NCBI GenBank assembly: GCA_946807835.1
Contig: OX327706.1
Coordinates: forward strand, 24,107,001-24,171,000
Direction: 5' to 3'
Length of the DNA stretch: 64,000 nt
DNA from: Ailanthus altissimus
Taxonomy: Eukaryota; Streptophyta; Magnoliopsida; Sapindales; Simaroubaceae
The translations under genes were made by a program, and so were the position numbers. The notes under the pieces were generated by a model. It was not told the origin of the DNA, searched no databases, and saw only the letters and a list, made by a program, of their open reading frames with translations. This document shows positions 35,701 through 54,332 of the stretch, piece by piece. Each line of letters begins with the position of its first letter. The first letter of the stretch is position 1.

Positions 35701-37050
35701 GCCTATAACAAAGATAAATCACATAAAGGACATGTCAATCCAGCCAAAACAAGCAAGTCATAATACCAGACGCACTAATGAACCTTTAGGCACAAGCAGA
35801 CTAGCTTGGGCGTGAATTTTATGAGAATAAGCTTTCTATAGCCATATTTGACTTTAAAAAAAGATCATCTGGCTGCAACAGAACCAAACATGTTTGAGGA
35901 AGCGTCCTCTTAAAATAAGGACGAAGCATACATAACAGTTCAGAAATCACATTGTCTCAATGACTAAATCCATTTATCATAATTCCGCATTGCTAGGTAC
36001 CAATTGCCGCCTCCGTTACACTGTTTGAAGCCACATGCTTATACAGAGGAACCAGGGTGATTGCATCAAAAGGAAAAGAAGTCACAAACTGGAAGATACA
36101 TCAGATATTTTTCTATTGTTCTTGTGGGATAGTAGCTGGTATGGTGGGTGGATTACTTGGGCTAGGAGGAGGCTTCATCTTGGGACCTCTCTTTCTTGAA
36201 CTGGGAATTCCCCCTCAGGTATATTTAAAAGCCATTTGTGTATTCACCACAGTTAAGCCTCGTCAAGAAACAGGATGAGGTGATGGAAGGAAGTGATCAC
36301 AAGAGACCTTAGAGAGAAAACCTTACATTTTAAGAGCAAAGTTTATGAAATATCATCTTATAATTTGTAACTGGTACAAAAGAATAAAACAAAACTAATT
36401 CACACATCAAATTTGTTCACTTTTTTTTGCAGGTAACAAGTGCAACATCAACATTTGCAATGGTCTTTTCATCCTCAATGTCAGTTGTACAATATTATCT
36501 TCTCAACCGTTTCCCAGTCCCTTATGGTAGGTGATAAATAACAGTGGAAATATAATTAGAATCAGTGACTCCAGCAGAAAGTGAAACCCATATTAAACTC
36601 TACCTACTAGTTAATTCATCTTAATGATTAGTTCTAAACATTACCTCTATCAGGACTTAATAATGATTTTACAATTTTGGCTGCAGCTGCTTATTTTGTT
36701 CTAGTTGCTACAATTGCTGCCTTCGCTGGTCAGCATGTGGTGAGAAAGATAATTGCAGTCGTCGGCAGGGCATCAATAATCATTTTCATACTAGCTGGGA
36801 CAATCTTCATCAGCGCAATCAGTTTAGGTACAATGCTCTTCAGCTTTCTGTGATATTTCTCTTTTTCCTTTTTTTTCTTTTTTTGAAAGTCATGACCTGA
36901 GAGCAAGATTTTTAATTTTAGTTTCCAAAGTGGACAAAACAATCATTGATTCTACTGTATATTGCAGGTGGAGTGGGCATCGAGAACATGGTTGAAAAGC
37001 TGGAGAATCAAGAGTATATGGGGTTTGAAAATCTCTGTTACCAGTCCTAA
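32767..37050 (+). CDS. Sulfite exporter TauE/SafE family membrane protein
   Basis: Twelve coding exons, all GT..AG and in phase: 32767-32988, 33174-33333, 33469-33669, 33995-34059, 34150-34189, 35046-35107, 35229-35315, 35528-35578, 35997-36218, 36433-36526, 36687-36827 and 36968-37050. They give 475 residues, the usual length for the plant family. The N-terminus has a hydrophobic segment ([16 protein letters not shown], about residues 14-30) that acts as a signal peptide or first membrane span. The first TauE repeat has [20 protein letters not shown] and, after exon 2, [17 protein letters not shown] charged loop (exons 5-6) joins it to the second repeat with [20 protein letters not shown]. 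Such glycine-rich repeat pairs define the family. Bacterial members export sulfite or organosulfur anions; the plant substrate is not settled, so transport role is family knowledge only. No defect was seen. Confidence 0.95.
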
Positions 37051-39590
37051 ATTTTTGGTGTATTGATCTAGTAATGGTGAGCAGAGATGTAGCTACATCC
37101 TCACCATACTCAGCTTCGCGGTCACCTATTTGTCCATTTGTTTTCAAGCAAAGATTATGGATTGATTATTTATGTTATCAGACATTCATTTATTTTGTGT
37201 CAGTGTTTGCTGAAACGTCTTCATCAGAGCCTCCAAGAAAATTGTGCCAACGACCTCTAATTAAAGCCATTGGGTTAATATTGTAAAATGTGGAGACTTG
37301 AATTTTTCATTATGCTACTTTCTTGTTCCATCCTATTACAAGAAACCAAACAGAAAGAGTGTTGACATTTGGTTCACAGAAGTAGAGTTAAAATTACATC
37401 ATATCGCATAGCTAATGACACGGCTCGTACCTTTAGCCTGAATATTAGTTAAGGGGATTTTAGTAAATGATTATATATGTTCATATAAAATATATAAAAA
37501 TGTACCTCTTTCAAAAGATATCATTGTGCCTCTTCGATTTCAAATGATTAAAGGACATCTCATTTATTTTGAAAATCCTCCAACAAAACAATTTCTAGAG
37601 GCAGTTTTTGCCAACTATTTCCTAACTCGGATGACATTTGACATCATTATTGCATTTATAAGTTAAATAAAAAGCATAATATGGATTTTTTTTTATATCT
37701 CTTTCCTTGATTTTGGAAATTATTATAGTGGACAAGGAAGATTGAAAATTGAAGGAAAGGTAACCATCATAAAGATTTGCACTTTTATCAAAATTGTAAT
37801 TGTTGAAATTCTATCACGGATGCTAGTGAAATCTTTAATGAGATACATATTGGAAGATTAAAGATTGGTTTTCATGATCTCAAATTAATATAAGTCAAGT
37901 ATAAAAAAAAATATAAATAAAAAAATTAACAGAGATTTTTTATTAATTAAAAATGTATTTTTTACCTACTGAATGAGAGAGCTCTAAACAAAAATTCCAC
38001 CCCTATTTATAACTAACGACTGCTTATCCAAAAGACTAAAAAGGGTCTCTTACTTAAATAGTAATTTACAATAATACTTTTGGTCTAAAAATTATTCTTA
38101 CAATTATTTCCCCTTTTCAATACTCCTCGTGAATGTAAAGAAATCTTTTAGTGGTTTGGAATAGTTGCAATTCATCACTAATCTTATAAGTTTATTCACT
38201 TTAGATGAACTTAAGTCGCTTTATTTTTAGAATTTTAAAAGCTTCCATTGCCTTTTAAATTTATTCGTTTTGCTACTTCTTTAACAACTTCATTTTAAGA
38301 TGCATTTTGGTGGAGGAGGTAAAATTTTTCACGAACTTACTGATTTATTTTACTTAAATATTAATATTGACCTTAACTATTTCAAAGTATATTCACGAGA
38401 TTTTTAAATGCAAGTAAAACTCATGATACGTCTTTTTACATATATTCTTATTTTGATAACTCATGGCAAATTTAAAAAGATTATAGGTAAATTACATATT
38501 TAACTTATTTAAAAATTCACAATACATTTCTCCTTCCTTTATGATTTGTGAGTTTCAGCAACTTATTAAATATTCTTTTATTAATACTAATCACGAATTA
38601 TAAATTTGCATGACTTAGTGAACATTTATTTATTGCATATTAATTCCCCATATTAGGACTAAACTATCCATTTCCCAGTTAAATAACTAAATTCGTTACA
38701 GATGCACCAATCAGCTGTAAGAGCCTTAAGATTAATAATTATTAAACAAGGTTAATAAATAAATAATAAGGTTAAGCAATAAAATCATAGAATTTTTATA
38801 TTAATAAGTAAATGGTAACAGAAGGAAGAGAATGATCTTCGGTTAAATTTTAAGCAGTTCACATAACGGAGGATCTACAACCACGAGCAATACAGTAATA
38901 AATAAGTACTACAACCAAACAATAGTTATGGGACCTAATGCCAGATACATTAAACTAATAAATTCAAATTTGTTCTGTTTTTGTCTCAAAAATGCTGAAG
39001 TATCCACACGAAGTAAGAATAAAAAGAGTTCATCGATTTATTAAATTGCGATTATCCCACACAGTCCAAAGTGACGGCATGCCGCATAGACGAGACAAAA
39101 CAAAGCATGCTTCCCCCAATTCGGGAACCGATTATTTTATATATTTTCTAATTTCTGAATTATTTAAATAAAATGAAAAAAATTTATCGTTTAAATACTA
39201 ATTTTTAACTCGTATTTTTATTTGAATTTAAAGTTAAGGGTGAAAAAAAAAACCGAAAATCGAAAAAATTGACACAATCAAATCGATCAGTTCGATTTTT
39301 AATTAAAAAAATTAAAAACAAAAAATCAATCAATTGCGGTTCGATTTTGTTGAAAATTGAAACCAAACCAAAAAATTGATTTAATACAAAAACTATTTTA
39401 TCTCCTATTAGTATATCGTTGGATGAATTTTTTTTTTTATTGTAAATTCTCTTACACTGAATTATTATTATATATATTAAAATTAATAATTTCCTAACCC
39501 TAATATTCTTCATTTCTTCTTCTTTTCCCCCTCTCTCAATCTCTCTCGTCTACATCTCCCTCACCCTGCAGCACGGGCAATGGCAAGTCA
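37051..39590. other. TauE 3' UTR and AT-rich intergenic DNA
   Basis: The 3' UTR probably runs to about 37.3 kb. After that no gene is seen. From about 39240 to 39375 there are CCGAAAATCG / GGTTCGATTTT words of the dispersed repeat described at 40.2-40.7 kb. Confidence 0.45.
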
Positions 39591-39592
39591 AC

Positions 39593-39830
39593 TTAGAATT
39601 TAAGGATTTTCAAGAGGTAGAAGATGTAGGCCCACAAGAAGAGGAGCCACCCGGTGGGGTTTTGAGGGGAAAGCAGAAGATGATGGCGTGGTGCTGGTGA
39701 GGCGGGGCATGGAGTGCGATGATAGAGAGGGTGCAGCCGACGGCCATGATAAGGGAGAGGAGGAGAAGGGTGAGGCTGTGGGCGGCCGTGATGGGTTGGA
39801 ATGAATTGTATTGAAAGCACCTTTTTTTTT
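39593..39830 (-). pseudogene. Fatty acid elongase (ELO/GNS1-SUR4 family) fragment
   Basis: Minus reading: SLTLLLLSLIMAVGCTLSII, then FCFPLKTPP in one frame and PTGWLLFLWAYIFYLLKIL in the next. The pattern CFPLKTPP-GPLFFWAYIFYLSKILEF is typical of plant ELO-like 3-ketoacyl-CoA synthases, which extend fatty acids in the ER. A frameshift joins the two parts and a stop follows at KILKF. Only about 75 codons of a roughly 280-residue family are present and no introns interrupt them. It is GC-richer than its surroundings. Recognition is from memory of the family pattern, so moderately sure. Confidence 0.5.
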
Positions 39831-40104
39831 TTAAATATTGAACTTCAAAATATATTGAATGCATTGGAATGAATAGTATTATTTTAAATTAATGATCAAG
39901 GACATTTTAGTAAACAAACTTTAATGGTTATTAGATTTAGATTTGTTGTTACGTATGTGTTGTTAGCTTATAATGGTTGTATAATAGCTTGAGTAACATC
40001 AGTAATGGGGTCGGCAGAGTATGGGGTTGGAGATGGAAAAAAATGTTAACCATGATCTAAAATATAACATCATTAAACTGATTGAACATTTTGTTCTTAA
40101 GAAG

Positions 40105-40200
40105 ATTTAGTTCAGCTGGCAAAGTAAAGCTTATCTAATAAAGTAAGCCGCTGGTTCGATTCCTATTTGTGTATTTGTTTTAGTTTGTTTTTATAATTTT
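40105..40200 (+). repeat. tRNA-derived SINE-like segment (Pol III A and B boxes)
   Basis: TAGTTCAGCTGGCAAAG (A box core at 40108-40119) and GGTTCGATTCC (B box, 40153-40163) have the sequence and spacing of a tRNA head. It does not fold as a full tRNA because there is no matching acceptor stem. A T-rich tail follows. No clear target duplication was found. Confidence 0.5.
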
Positions 40201-40204
40201 TTAA

Positions 40205-40660
40205 ATTGAACCAAAAATTGAAAAATAGACTCGAGCTGGAAAAAAATTGGTTTGGTCGGTTCAAATTTTTTTATGCAATTCAGTTATAACATTGAAATTT
40301 TTTGATTATTTATGATTTAGTTCAATTTCGATCACTGAACCGAGTTGAAAAAATTTGATTTGGTCAAATTCAATTTTTTTTATGCAATTTGATTATTTTG
40401 GTTATAACATTAAATTTTGTTGATTATTTACAGTTCGGTTCGATTTCGATCGAAATTGAATTGAATTGAACCGTGTCCACCCATACTTAAAATAAAAAAA
40501 TGGACTCGAATTAAGTTGAAAAAAAATTAATTTGGTATAATTTAATTTTTTTTATACAATTCAATTATTTCAGTTATAACATTAAATTTTTTTTGATTAT
40601 TTACAGTTTAATTCGATTTCGATTAAAATTGAATTGAATCGACCCGTATTTACTCATAAT
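40205..40660. repeat. Three-copy degenerate repeat of the GGTTCGATTTCGAT type
   Basis: Three decayed units (about 40235-40345, 40350-40480, 40510-40650) share TTTTTTATGCAATT, TTATAACATT, TTTTGATTATTTA and TTCGATTTCGAT. The second ends with AATTGAACCGTGTCCACCC, a terminal word common in dispersed plant repeats. A related segment in inverse sense lies at 39236-39375 (GGGTGAAAAA..CCGAAAATCG). Confidence 0.6.
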
Positions 40661-41071
40661 GATCAATTTAAAAATTTACTTACACATACATTTTAATTTT
40701 ACTTAAATTTAAAAGTTGTTAGACTCAAAATATACTCATGTCCATTTATTATAACCTATCTACGCCCGACAATCTAAGAAAAATTTATATTGTGTAACAA
40801 CATCTGGCTTCCTAAGGTTTTATATTTTGCTTAAATAAGTACACAATTAGTTTATTTGCATCATATAGGTGCTGAAAATGGTACTTTTGGTCATTTCGAT
40901 AACGTCAGAGACCTATTGGAACCAAATAGAGATACTATGTCCTTATTGAGAAAAAGTAAAACAATAAGGGACCGAAATGTTATTATCTCATCAAGCAGCT
41001 GGCAACTGTCAACCATCAACAGGTTGGTGCAGTAATTAAGTTCAAATCTTAGGGCAAGAGTCAAAGATCCG

Positions 41072-41080
41072 TTTTCCCGC
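41072..41080 (+). promoter_or_regulatory. E2F-type binding site upstream of DDM1
   Basis: TTTTCCCGC matches the E2F consensus TTTCCCGC. It lies 31 bases upstream of a TATA box and about 400 bases upstream of the DDM1 start codon. E2F/DP factors activate S-phase genes; use of this site is inference. Confidence 0.55.
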
Positions 41081-41110
41081 CCAAACTGGGCAGGAAAAGA
41101 CAAATTAGAT

Positions 41111-41120
41111 TATATATAAA
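41111..41120 (+). promoter_or_regulatory. TATA box of DDM1
   Basis: TATATATAAA, followed by an AT-to-mixed transition. Transcription start is expected near 41140-41155. Confidence 0.55.
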
Positions 41121-41139
41121 ATTAAAAAATGGTATATTT

Positions 41140-41476
41140 AAAAACTCCTAATGCTCCACTGGTATTATTTTTTCTTCACTGTCGTTCCATATTCTCTGGT
41201 CGTCTGATCTCTTCTGGCGAGCTCCATTTCTCTACTGTTGTGTTGTCACTCGCGAAAAGCTCACAGCAGGTGCGGCTCGTGCTTTTACCGTTCTGTGAAT
41301 ATCGAAATTTTATTTTCTCTGCGTTATTAACCGAAACCCTAGGATTAATGTTTGTGAAAAGAATCTTGTTTTACTTTTCGCTCTTTGCTTATTTTGATGT
41401 GTTTAGCGTAAGGAAAATTTTCGTTTGAACGGTGTATTTTGGTTGATTTACTGTACGGATTTTATAGGGTTTGAAA
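41140..41476 (+). other. DDM1 5' UTR with a probable intron
   Basis: A leader exon ends at CACAGCAG/GTGCGG (donor 41270). The acceptor TTTATAG/GG ends at 41467, nine bases before the ATG at 41477. The pattern (short leader, first intron in the UTR) is common in plants. The open frame 41129-41428 is not thought to be translated. Confidence 0.5.
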
Positions 41477-48650
<7,174 letters not shown>

Positions 48651-49005
48651 GGAACCTTTTTGTGTGGAAGTAGAGCAGTGGTATTGGATCCTTCTTCAGA
48701 CGATCAAATCTTTTTTCTTATTTTTTGGGGTTTCGGCCTTCACCTCTGCTGTTTTTGTGAGCGGAGAAATGTTGGAAAGGCCCTTTATTTTTGTACGCTT
48801 TGTTAAGGGCTGTATTCCTTAGAAAGAGGTGACTTCTGTCAATGGCTAATTAGAGTTTTCATGTCTGCTCTACTCTGCTATAATTAACATAATATATTTC
48901 ATAGACAATGGGTTACTTGAATTAAAATATTTAGCATAGCTCCATATTGCTTTCAATGGATTATCTTTTTGGTCATGTCTGCTGTAATTTAATGTAACCT
49001 AACGC
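48651..49005 (+). other. DDM1 3' UTR and short spacer
   Basis: Ends of the DDM1 transcript are expected here. No other feature seen before the tandem repeat. Confidence 0.5.
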
Positions 49006-49257
49006 GACGCAATAAACAAGGAACAATGGTCAATTAAGTTAAATATTAGTATTGCTCTTTATACACATAATTCAAAATGAAAAAAAAAAAAATAATGGAG
49101 ACGCAATAAACAAGGAACAATGGTCAATTAAGTTAAATATTAGTATTGCTCTTTATACACATAATTCAAAATGAAAAAAAAAAAAATAATGGAGACGCAA
49201 TTAGTATTGCTCTTTATACACATAATTCAAAATGAAAAAAAAAAAAAAATAATGGAG
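49006..49257. repeat. 94-bp tandem repeat, 2.7 copies
   Basis: Units start GACGCAATAAACAAGGAAC at 49006 and 49100. A third starts at 49194 but lacks about 30 bp after GACGCAA. The units are nearly identical, including a poly(A) run of 13-15 bases, which implies recent duplication. The last A-run (49235-49249) lies just downstream of the tRNA gene on its own strand. Confidence 0.95.
49235..49249 (-). terminator. Pol III T-run terminator of tRNA-Glu
   Basis: Fifteen T on the minus strand, 17-31 bases past the tRNA 3' end. It belongs to the third tandem-repeat unit. Confidence 0.7.
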
Positions 49258-49265
49258 TAATTAAC

Positions 49266-49337
49266 TTCCGTTGCCGGGAATCGAACCCGGGTCTCCTGGG
49301 TGAAAGCCAGATATCCTAACCGCTGGACGACAACGGA
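49266..49337 (-). tRNA. tRNA-Glu (anticodon UUC)
   Basis: 72 nt on the minus strand with no intron. Acceptor stem TCCGTTG pairs with CAACGGA, and the discriminator is A. Anticodon loop CTTTCAC gives UUC. The A box is TCGTCCAGCGGTTAGG (D arm) and the B box GGTTCGATTCC. Upstream on its strand are CAA motifs (AACAACAAA), usual for plant tRNA genes. Downstream, 16 bases past the 3' end, is a run of 15 T, a strong Pol III stop supplied by the neighbouring tandem repeat. Confidence 0.97.
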
Positions 49338-49845
49338 TTTGTTGTTACGTTGGTAAACTAAAGGTTTTCATAGTTTATAACTTGCCTGGAAGCGATAAAA
49401 AATAATATAAAATTCTATATCTTTAGGTTTTCTTTTGAACCCTCAATCTCTTTAGTTTACATCTCCATTTTCATTTGTCACATGCTGGTCGATTCCAAGT
49501 TAAGTTAAATCATAATTTTATAATAATCACATTGCAGTGATATTCTAATTTTATATCAATCACCGGATACAATTCATAATTTGATGATTGAAAACAAAAA
49601 TGAAAAAAGAAAAGATATCCAGTAGTATTAGTGATTCAACTTCAGTGAACCTTCTATAAGTCCGCAATATTAGCCGTCAAGATTTTGAAGAGCATTTGGA
49701 AATCTGTAATTTCTCAGCCCAGCTCTCCCTTTTTGTGCTTACATTGTCATTTTGCTTATTTGGTTACAAGTATAATTATCTTTCATGACTTTGTATAAGG
49801 TGCAAAACGACCAGTCGGAAGTTTGAAGCAAATACAGAACCACCA
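49338..49845. other. Spacer between tRNA-Glu and the COV-like gene
   Basis: No gene. The right part probably contains the 3' UTR of the COV-like gene on the minus strand. Confidence 0.5.
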
Positions 49846-52259
49846 TTAAACACGTGGCACAGCATATTTTCGGACTCCTGCTGCGCGAATGGCTTGTGCG
49901 TCCAATGTAGTTATCACCCGAGGCATTGACATGCCGCCAGAGATAACGATTTCTGTCTCGCATGTAAAACCAAAGACAAGATTATCTTTTATATTCAACT
50001 ATCCTTGTTGTATAACTGGTCTAGATTTCTTACCAATTGCTTCTCGAACAGAGAGATTAGGCCTCAGAATATCCTTTGCGCTGATGAGAAAAATATCTCC
50101 AATATAAAGGTGATTGGAGGGCACAAAGACACAGCAGTGCTCTTCGTCACCTGAACTTTGCTGGAGAATGAGTGTAGATGTGATGAAGCCAATTGCGTAC
50201 TCCCCGATTCGGGGATGTCTTATGATGGCAACTTCCTTGAAAGCTTTGGAATTCTGATCTGGTGTAGAGATAGTGGACTTACTACTGTTGGCTTGTAAAA
50301 TATTGAAACTAAAATAAGTGTTGTGATTATACATTTGTATTTACCTGGTGATATTGCTGCACTTATTTGTTTCGAAGCGGAGTAAATATAGCTAATCAAG
50401 GGCATTTTCTTGATTATCCACTCCCCCAAACTAAGAACAGAAGCTCCCAACCATGAGGATGTGAATACGCCAACAAGGAAGATGAAAGTGATCGAAGTCA
50501 TGAATCCAAGACCTGCAAATTAGTTACAGAATTTGCAAAAAGGAAACTACTATCTTCACATATCCGAATCCACCAAAAAATAATGTAATGTAATAGGAAA
50601 AATGGTAAATTAGGGATAGAATTAAAAAAAATATAATATACCAACCAAAGACATTGATCCCTAGATGAGCGTAAATTGGGGAGAAGAATCCATCCACAAA
50701 ACGAATAAACCACTAAGGGAAATAGAATGTGATTGCTATGGGAAATAAAATGACACTGCAAAACATTGTCAAAAGCTCATCATTCAACAAAAATACAAAA
50801 ATGTTGTATGTATTTCACATTCACATGGCATTAGGAAAAGGGATGATCTAGAAGGTGAAAAAGTAGTGAATGAAGTTACTTTTGGATATGAATCCTGTTA
50901 GCTCTTGTTAGTTACTACTACTTTGTCCTAAAAGCGACAACAAAAACAGTGTCAAATAGTGTTAGAAAAATGTCTTTCAGTTGGCGATGAACTTTCTGTT
51001 ATCAGCATCCAAGATGGAGAAATCTTTGAATTGCATTCTCAAAGCCTTAGGATTTCTGAAGTTTCACAACTCTCAACAAATAAATTGCTGAAAACAACCT
51101 TCAAGGTAAACTTGCTCTAATTATGATCTTTGCAATAAAAAGGATGACAGTATAGGTCATTAAGCAACCTAAGTTTACCAAATACATTATGCCTGAGTTA
51201 CGGCCTGGGGAATTTACTATGTAATTGACTTGGTATGTAGTGTTAAGGCAATATTGAAGCTTCCAACGTAAAGAGGTCAAAACACATTTTATCTTGGCAG
51301 CTAGCAATGAAATCTTTATACAGATTTTGATGTGTATAGAGTTGATCAATCATTTGTCTCCTAGAAATGCAGGGGAGAAGACTTCAGAAGGCAGGTTTTA
51401 GTACCTTCACAATAATATAGCAAATGCAAACTATGCCCTTATCCTTTTAACTAAAAACTTTGAAAGCAATGCACAATCACAAGCAGAAAAACATTGAGTT
51501 CAGAGGGGAAAAGTAAAAGTGTTTTGCAAATTGAATATAGAGTGAAATATACAATAACAAGTTCACTTGTACCATGCAATCTTGTTGTAACCCACATACA
51601 TAAAGCAAACAGAATAACTGCCAGCATTAAGCAACAATGACTGACCATCCTGTCATGAACATTTTTGAGGCCCAGCTACGAATAACTTTGAAGAATGCCT
51701 GCAAAAACATTGCAAATAAAGCCATTTTTTAATGTATTTTCCAAGTGACATAATTATAGTTAAAGTAAACCTTAGATCTTTGTACATTATCTTGCATCAA
51801 AAACATTTCATTCCGTCAATCAGACTCATGCACTATTTGTAATTTGTTCGCATCATTCAAAAACAAGAACTGGGTAAGTCCATTATATTGACGTCGAGTT
51901 CTTGTCATTGACAAGAACTTATTTCCTAGCATCAAATTATTTATTTTGATTATATAAAAATTTACACCAAAGCAAAGCAAACAATATACTGATAAATAGC
52001 TACAGTCACCAATAATTCATGAACTAATGTTTAAATTTTGTCTAAGTGACGATCAAGAATGCACAGGCCAATTCGTAAAGCAACTAAAAATGTAAATATC
52101 AATAATCCCAAGGAAAAAAAAAACCTCTTTTCCGGAAGAAGTATGACGAGGAGAAGAAGCGATGGGTGGAACGGAAGATTGAGAGGCTTCATCATCTCCC
52201 CCTACTCTTGTCAATGGAATCAAACGTTCAAGATCCCTGTTCTTCTCTCTCGTTCCCAT
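49846..52259 (-). pseudogene. COV1/LCV-like membrane protein gene (DUF502 family) with in-frame TAG
   Basis: Minus-strand exons 52259-52125, 51698-51646, 50755-50646, 50512-50345, 50258-50034 and 49952-49846, all GT..AG and in phase. They give 265 codons plus stop, matching the COV1/LIKE-COV length. In Arabidopsis COV1 family proteins sit in Golgi/TGN membranes and affect vascular patterning and trafficking. Landmarks: FKVIRSWASKMFMTGCVILF, WFIRFVDGFFSPIYAHLGIN, TSITFIFLVGVFTSSWLGAS, YSASKQISAAISPDQNSKAF, EVAIIRHPRIGEYAIGFITS and EIVISGGMSMPRV. Codon 77 (plus 50713-50715) is TAG where the family has Trp (TWWF here reads P-stop-WF). It would end the protein in the first membrane span. Everything else looks under selection, so it is either a young pseudogene, a null allele, or a base error. 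The start ATG at 52259 opens MGTREKNRDLERLIPL. Confidence 0.85.
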
Positions 52260-54332
52260 TTCTCTCTCGCTCTCGTTCTCGCCAGCTGCAAGCAACGAAC
52301 TCGTTTTTATTTTTAATTTATATATTTCATTAAGATTCGCTCTCTCTCCCCTCTCAGTAACGAAAATTTAGTTTGGCATATTCACTTTTTTTTTATTCTT
52401 CTTTTTTTACTTTGAAAAATTCTATCATATCGCGAGAATTTTTACGCAATCAATACTTTATGTATTATTAGCCTTTCAACTAAATAATTATTCTTATAAA
52501 TAAATGTTAACTTCTTCTTCAAGTAATAAATTATTTTAAATTTAACTAGTTAAATTTATCAATTAAACTTTTAATTTATTTAGTTTATTAAAATATTTAT
52601 CAACATCAAAAATATTAAAATAAATGGCCTTATAAAATTGAAAAATTTAGATTATTTAAAATTAAATATAAATTAATCAAAAAATGTGTTAAAATGGTCA
52701 TAAATTAAAATACATTCTAAATATGTATTCTAATATCTTTAAATTAATCATTAATAGTTAAAATATCAGAATTAAAAAGCAATATAAAACAAAATAAAAT
52801 TTTATTTCAAAGATCATTAGTACTAACAAAAAAATAATAATAAATAAAGATCATAATCTATAATAACATTATTAGAATTTATGTAATGCATATTTAATAC
52901 ATAATATTATTTGTATAACTTACAAAATCAATGTTTAATTTGTCTATTTCAAAAAATATTATTACTATGGAAAAGTTGTAAATAAAATACAATTTTTTAT
53001 TTTCATTTATGACTTTTATATTAATGTATTAAAGTTACGTGTTATATAGATACGAATTCAACTTATGTATAAAAAATAACTTGTATTTAAATTGTAATTT
53101 ATTTTTAATTTGCACCTAAAACTTTTAATATCATTTTTTTAATAATTTTTATTCTCAATTTTATGTTACAAACACCAAATGATCTAAAATTTTAAAAAGT
53201 TTAATCTAAAAATTCATTATGCATTTAAAAATACAAATATAAATAACTGAATATATAATAATTAGTAATATATTAAAGACTTAATAATAATTTAAAATAT
53301 TTAATATTACTCTTAAAAATAATAAGAAAATATATAATAGAGAAGACTCAATAACAACCTTATTTTTAGTTTTGTACTTGTTATAGTTATAGTTATAGTT
53401 GAGTTTATCAAGTGCCAACCGTTAATTTTTTATTGTAATATCAAATAAATAAATAAATTTGTTAATTTTTTTAAAAATATATGATGAATTTTAAAAAGAA
53501 CTCTACTAAATTTTAAATTTGTATTACCTATTTTTTTTTATCAAATCTCAAAATAATATATTTAAAAAAAATATTAAGTAACAATGATAGTAATTTTGAA
53601 AAAAAAATATATAAATGCTATATCATGTACGGCTAATGAGGGACATGGGAGTGAGGTGGCTCCACCTATTAAATCTCCAAGAGCAATACAGTGTGTTTAT
53701 TTTTTTGATTGATTTTTTTAGAAAGTATTTTATTAAATTTTAAATTGAGTTGAATGTTAAATAGTCGAATTTATTAACTTATTTATTTTTTGTTTAATAT
53801 TTAAAAATTATTAAATTAAAAATAATTAAAAATTATTGTTAAGTTGAAAAAACAATATCATAAACAACTTAAATGATTTATCAAAAAAATTTAAATGATT
53901 AAATAACTTAAATTAAATAAAATTCAAATTTTCTATTTTGAATGATAAAATTATATAATTAGTAATTTTAAAATATATATCATTTTAAAAAGCGTAGTTT
54001 TACTCTTATTTTTATATTTTATTTTTCTTCTCGTGATTGTTCACTTATTCTAATCTCAAAAATCAAAATAAAAGTATGCAGTCTGTAAAAAAAAAAAACA
54101 CACAGTTTACATAATCTCAGACCAACTAAACTAAATCGCGATCCGTCGATCCTCTGATTCCTGATTGGATCATGTATCAGTTATGCATTGAAGCGTGAAA
54201 TTACATCATTTTGGTTACAGTTAATCCCAGCGTTTGGCTCCATTCTTCAATTCGCGCTCACCATCTCTATATCTCATAATTATATTTTCTTTTTTGTCAA
54301 GACACTGTAGAATTTAGAGGGTCGAAGGAGAA
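52260..54332. other. Divergent intergenic region, AT-rich
   Basis: Lies between the COV-like gene (minus) and the small membrane protein gene (plus), so it should hold both promoters. It is extremely AT-rich from 52.4 to 54.0 kb. No gene or element recognised. Confidence 0.45.

Noticed and set aside
40105..40170. Possible true tRNA gene
   Set aside because: A and B boxes are present but acceptor and anticodon stems do not pair, so SINE-like is the better call.
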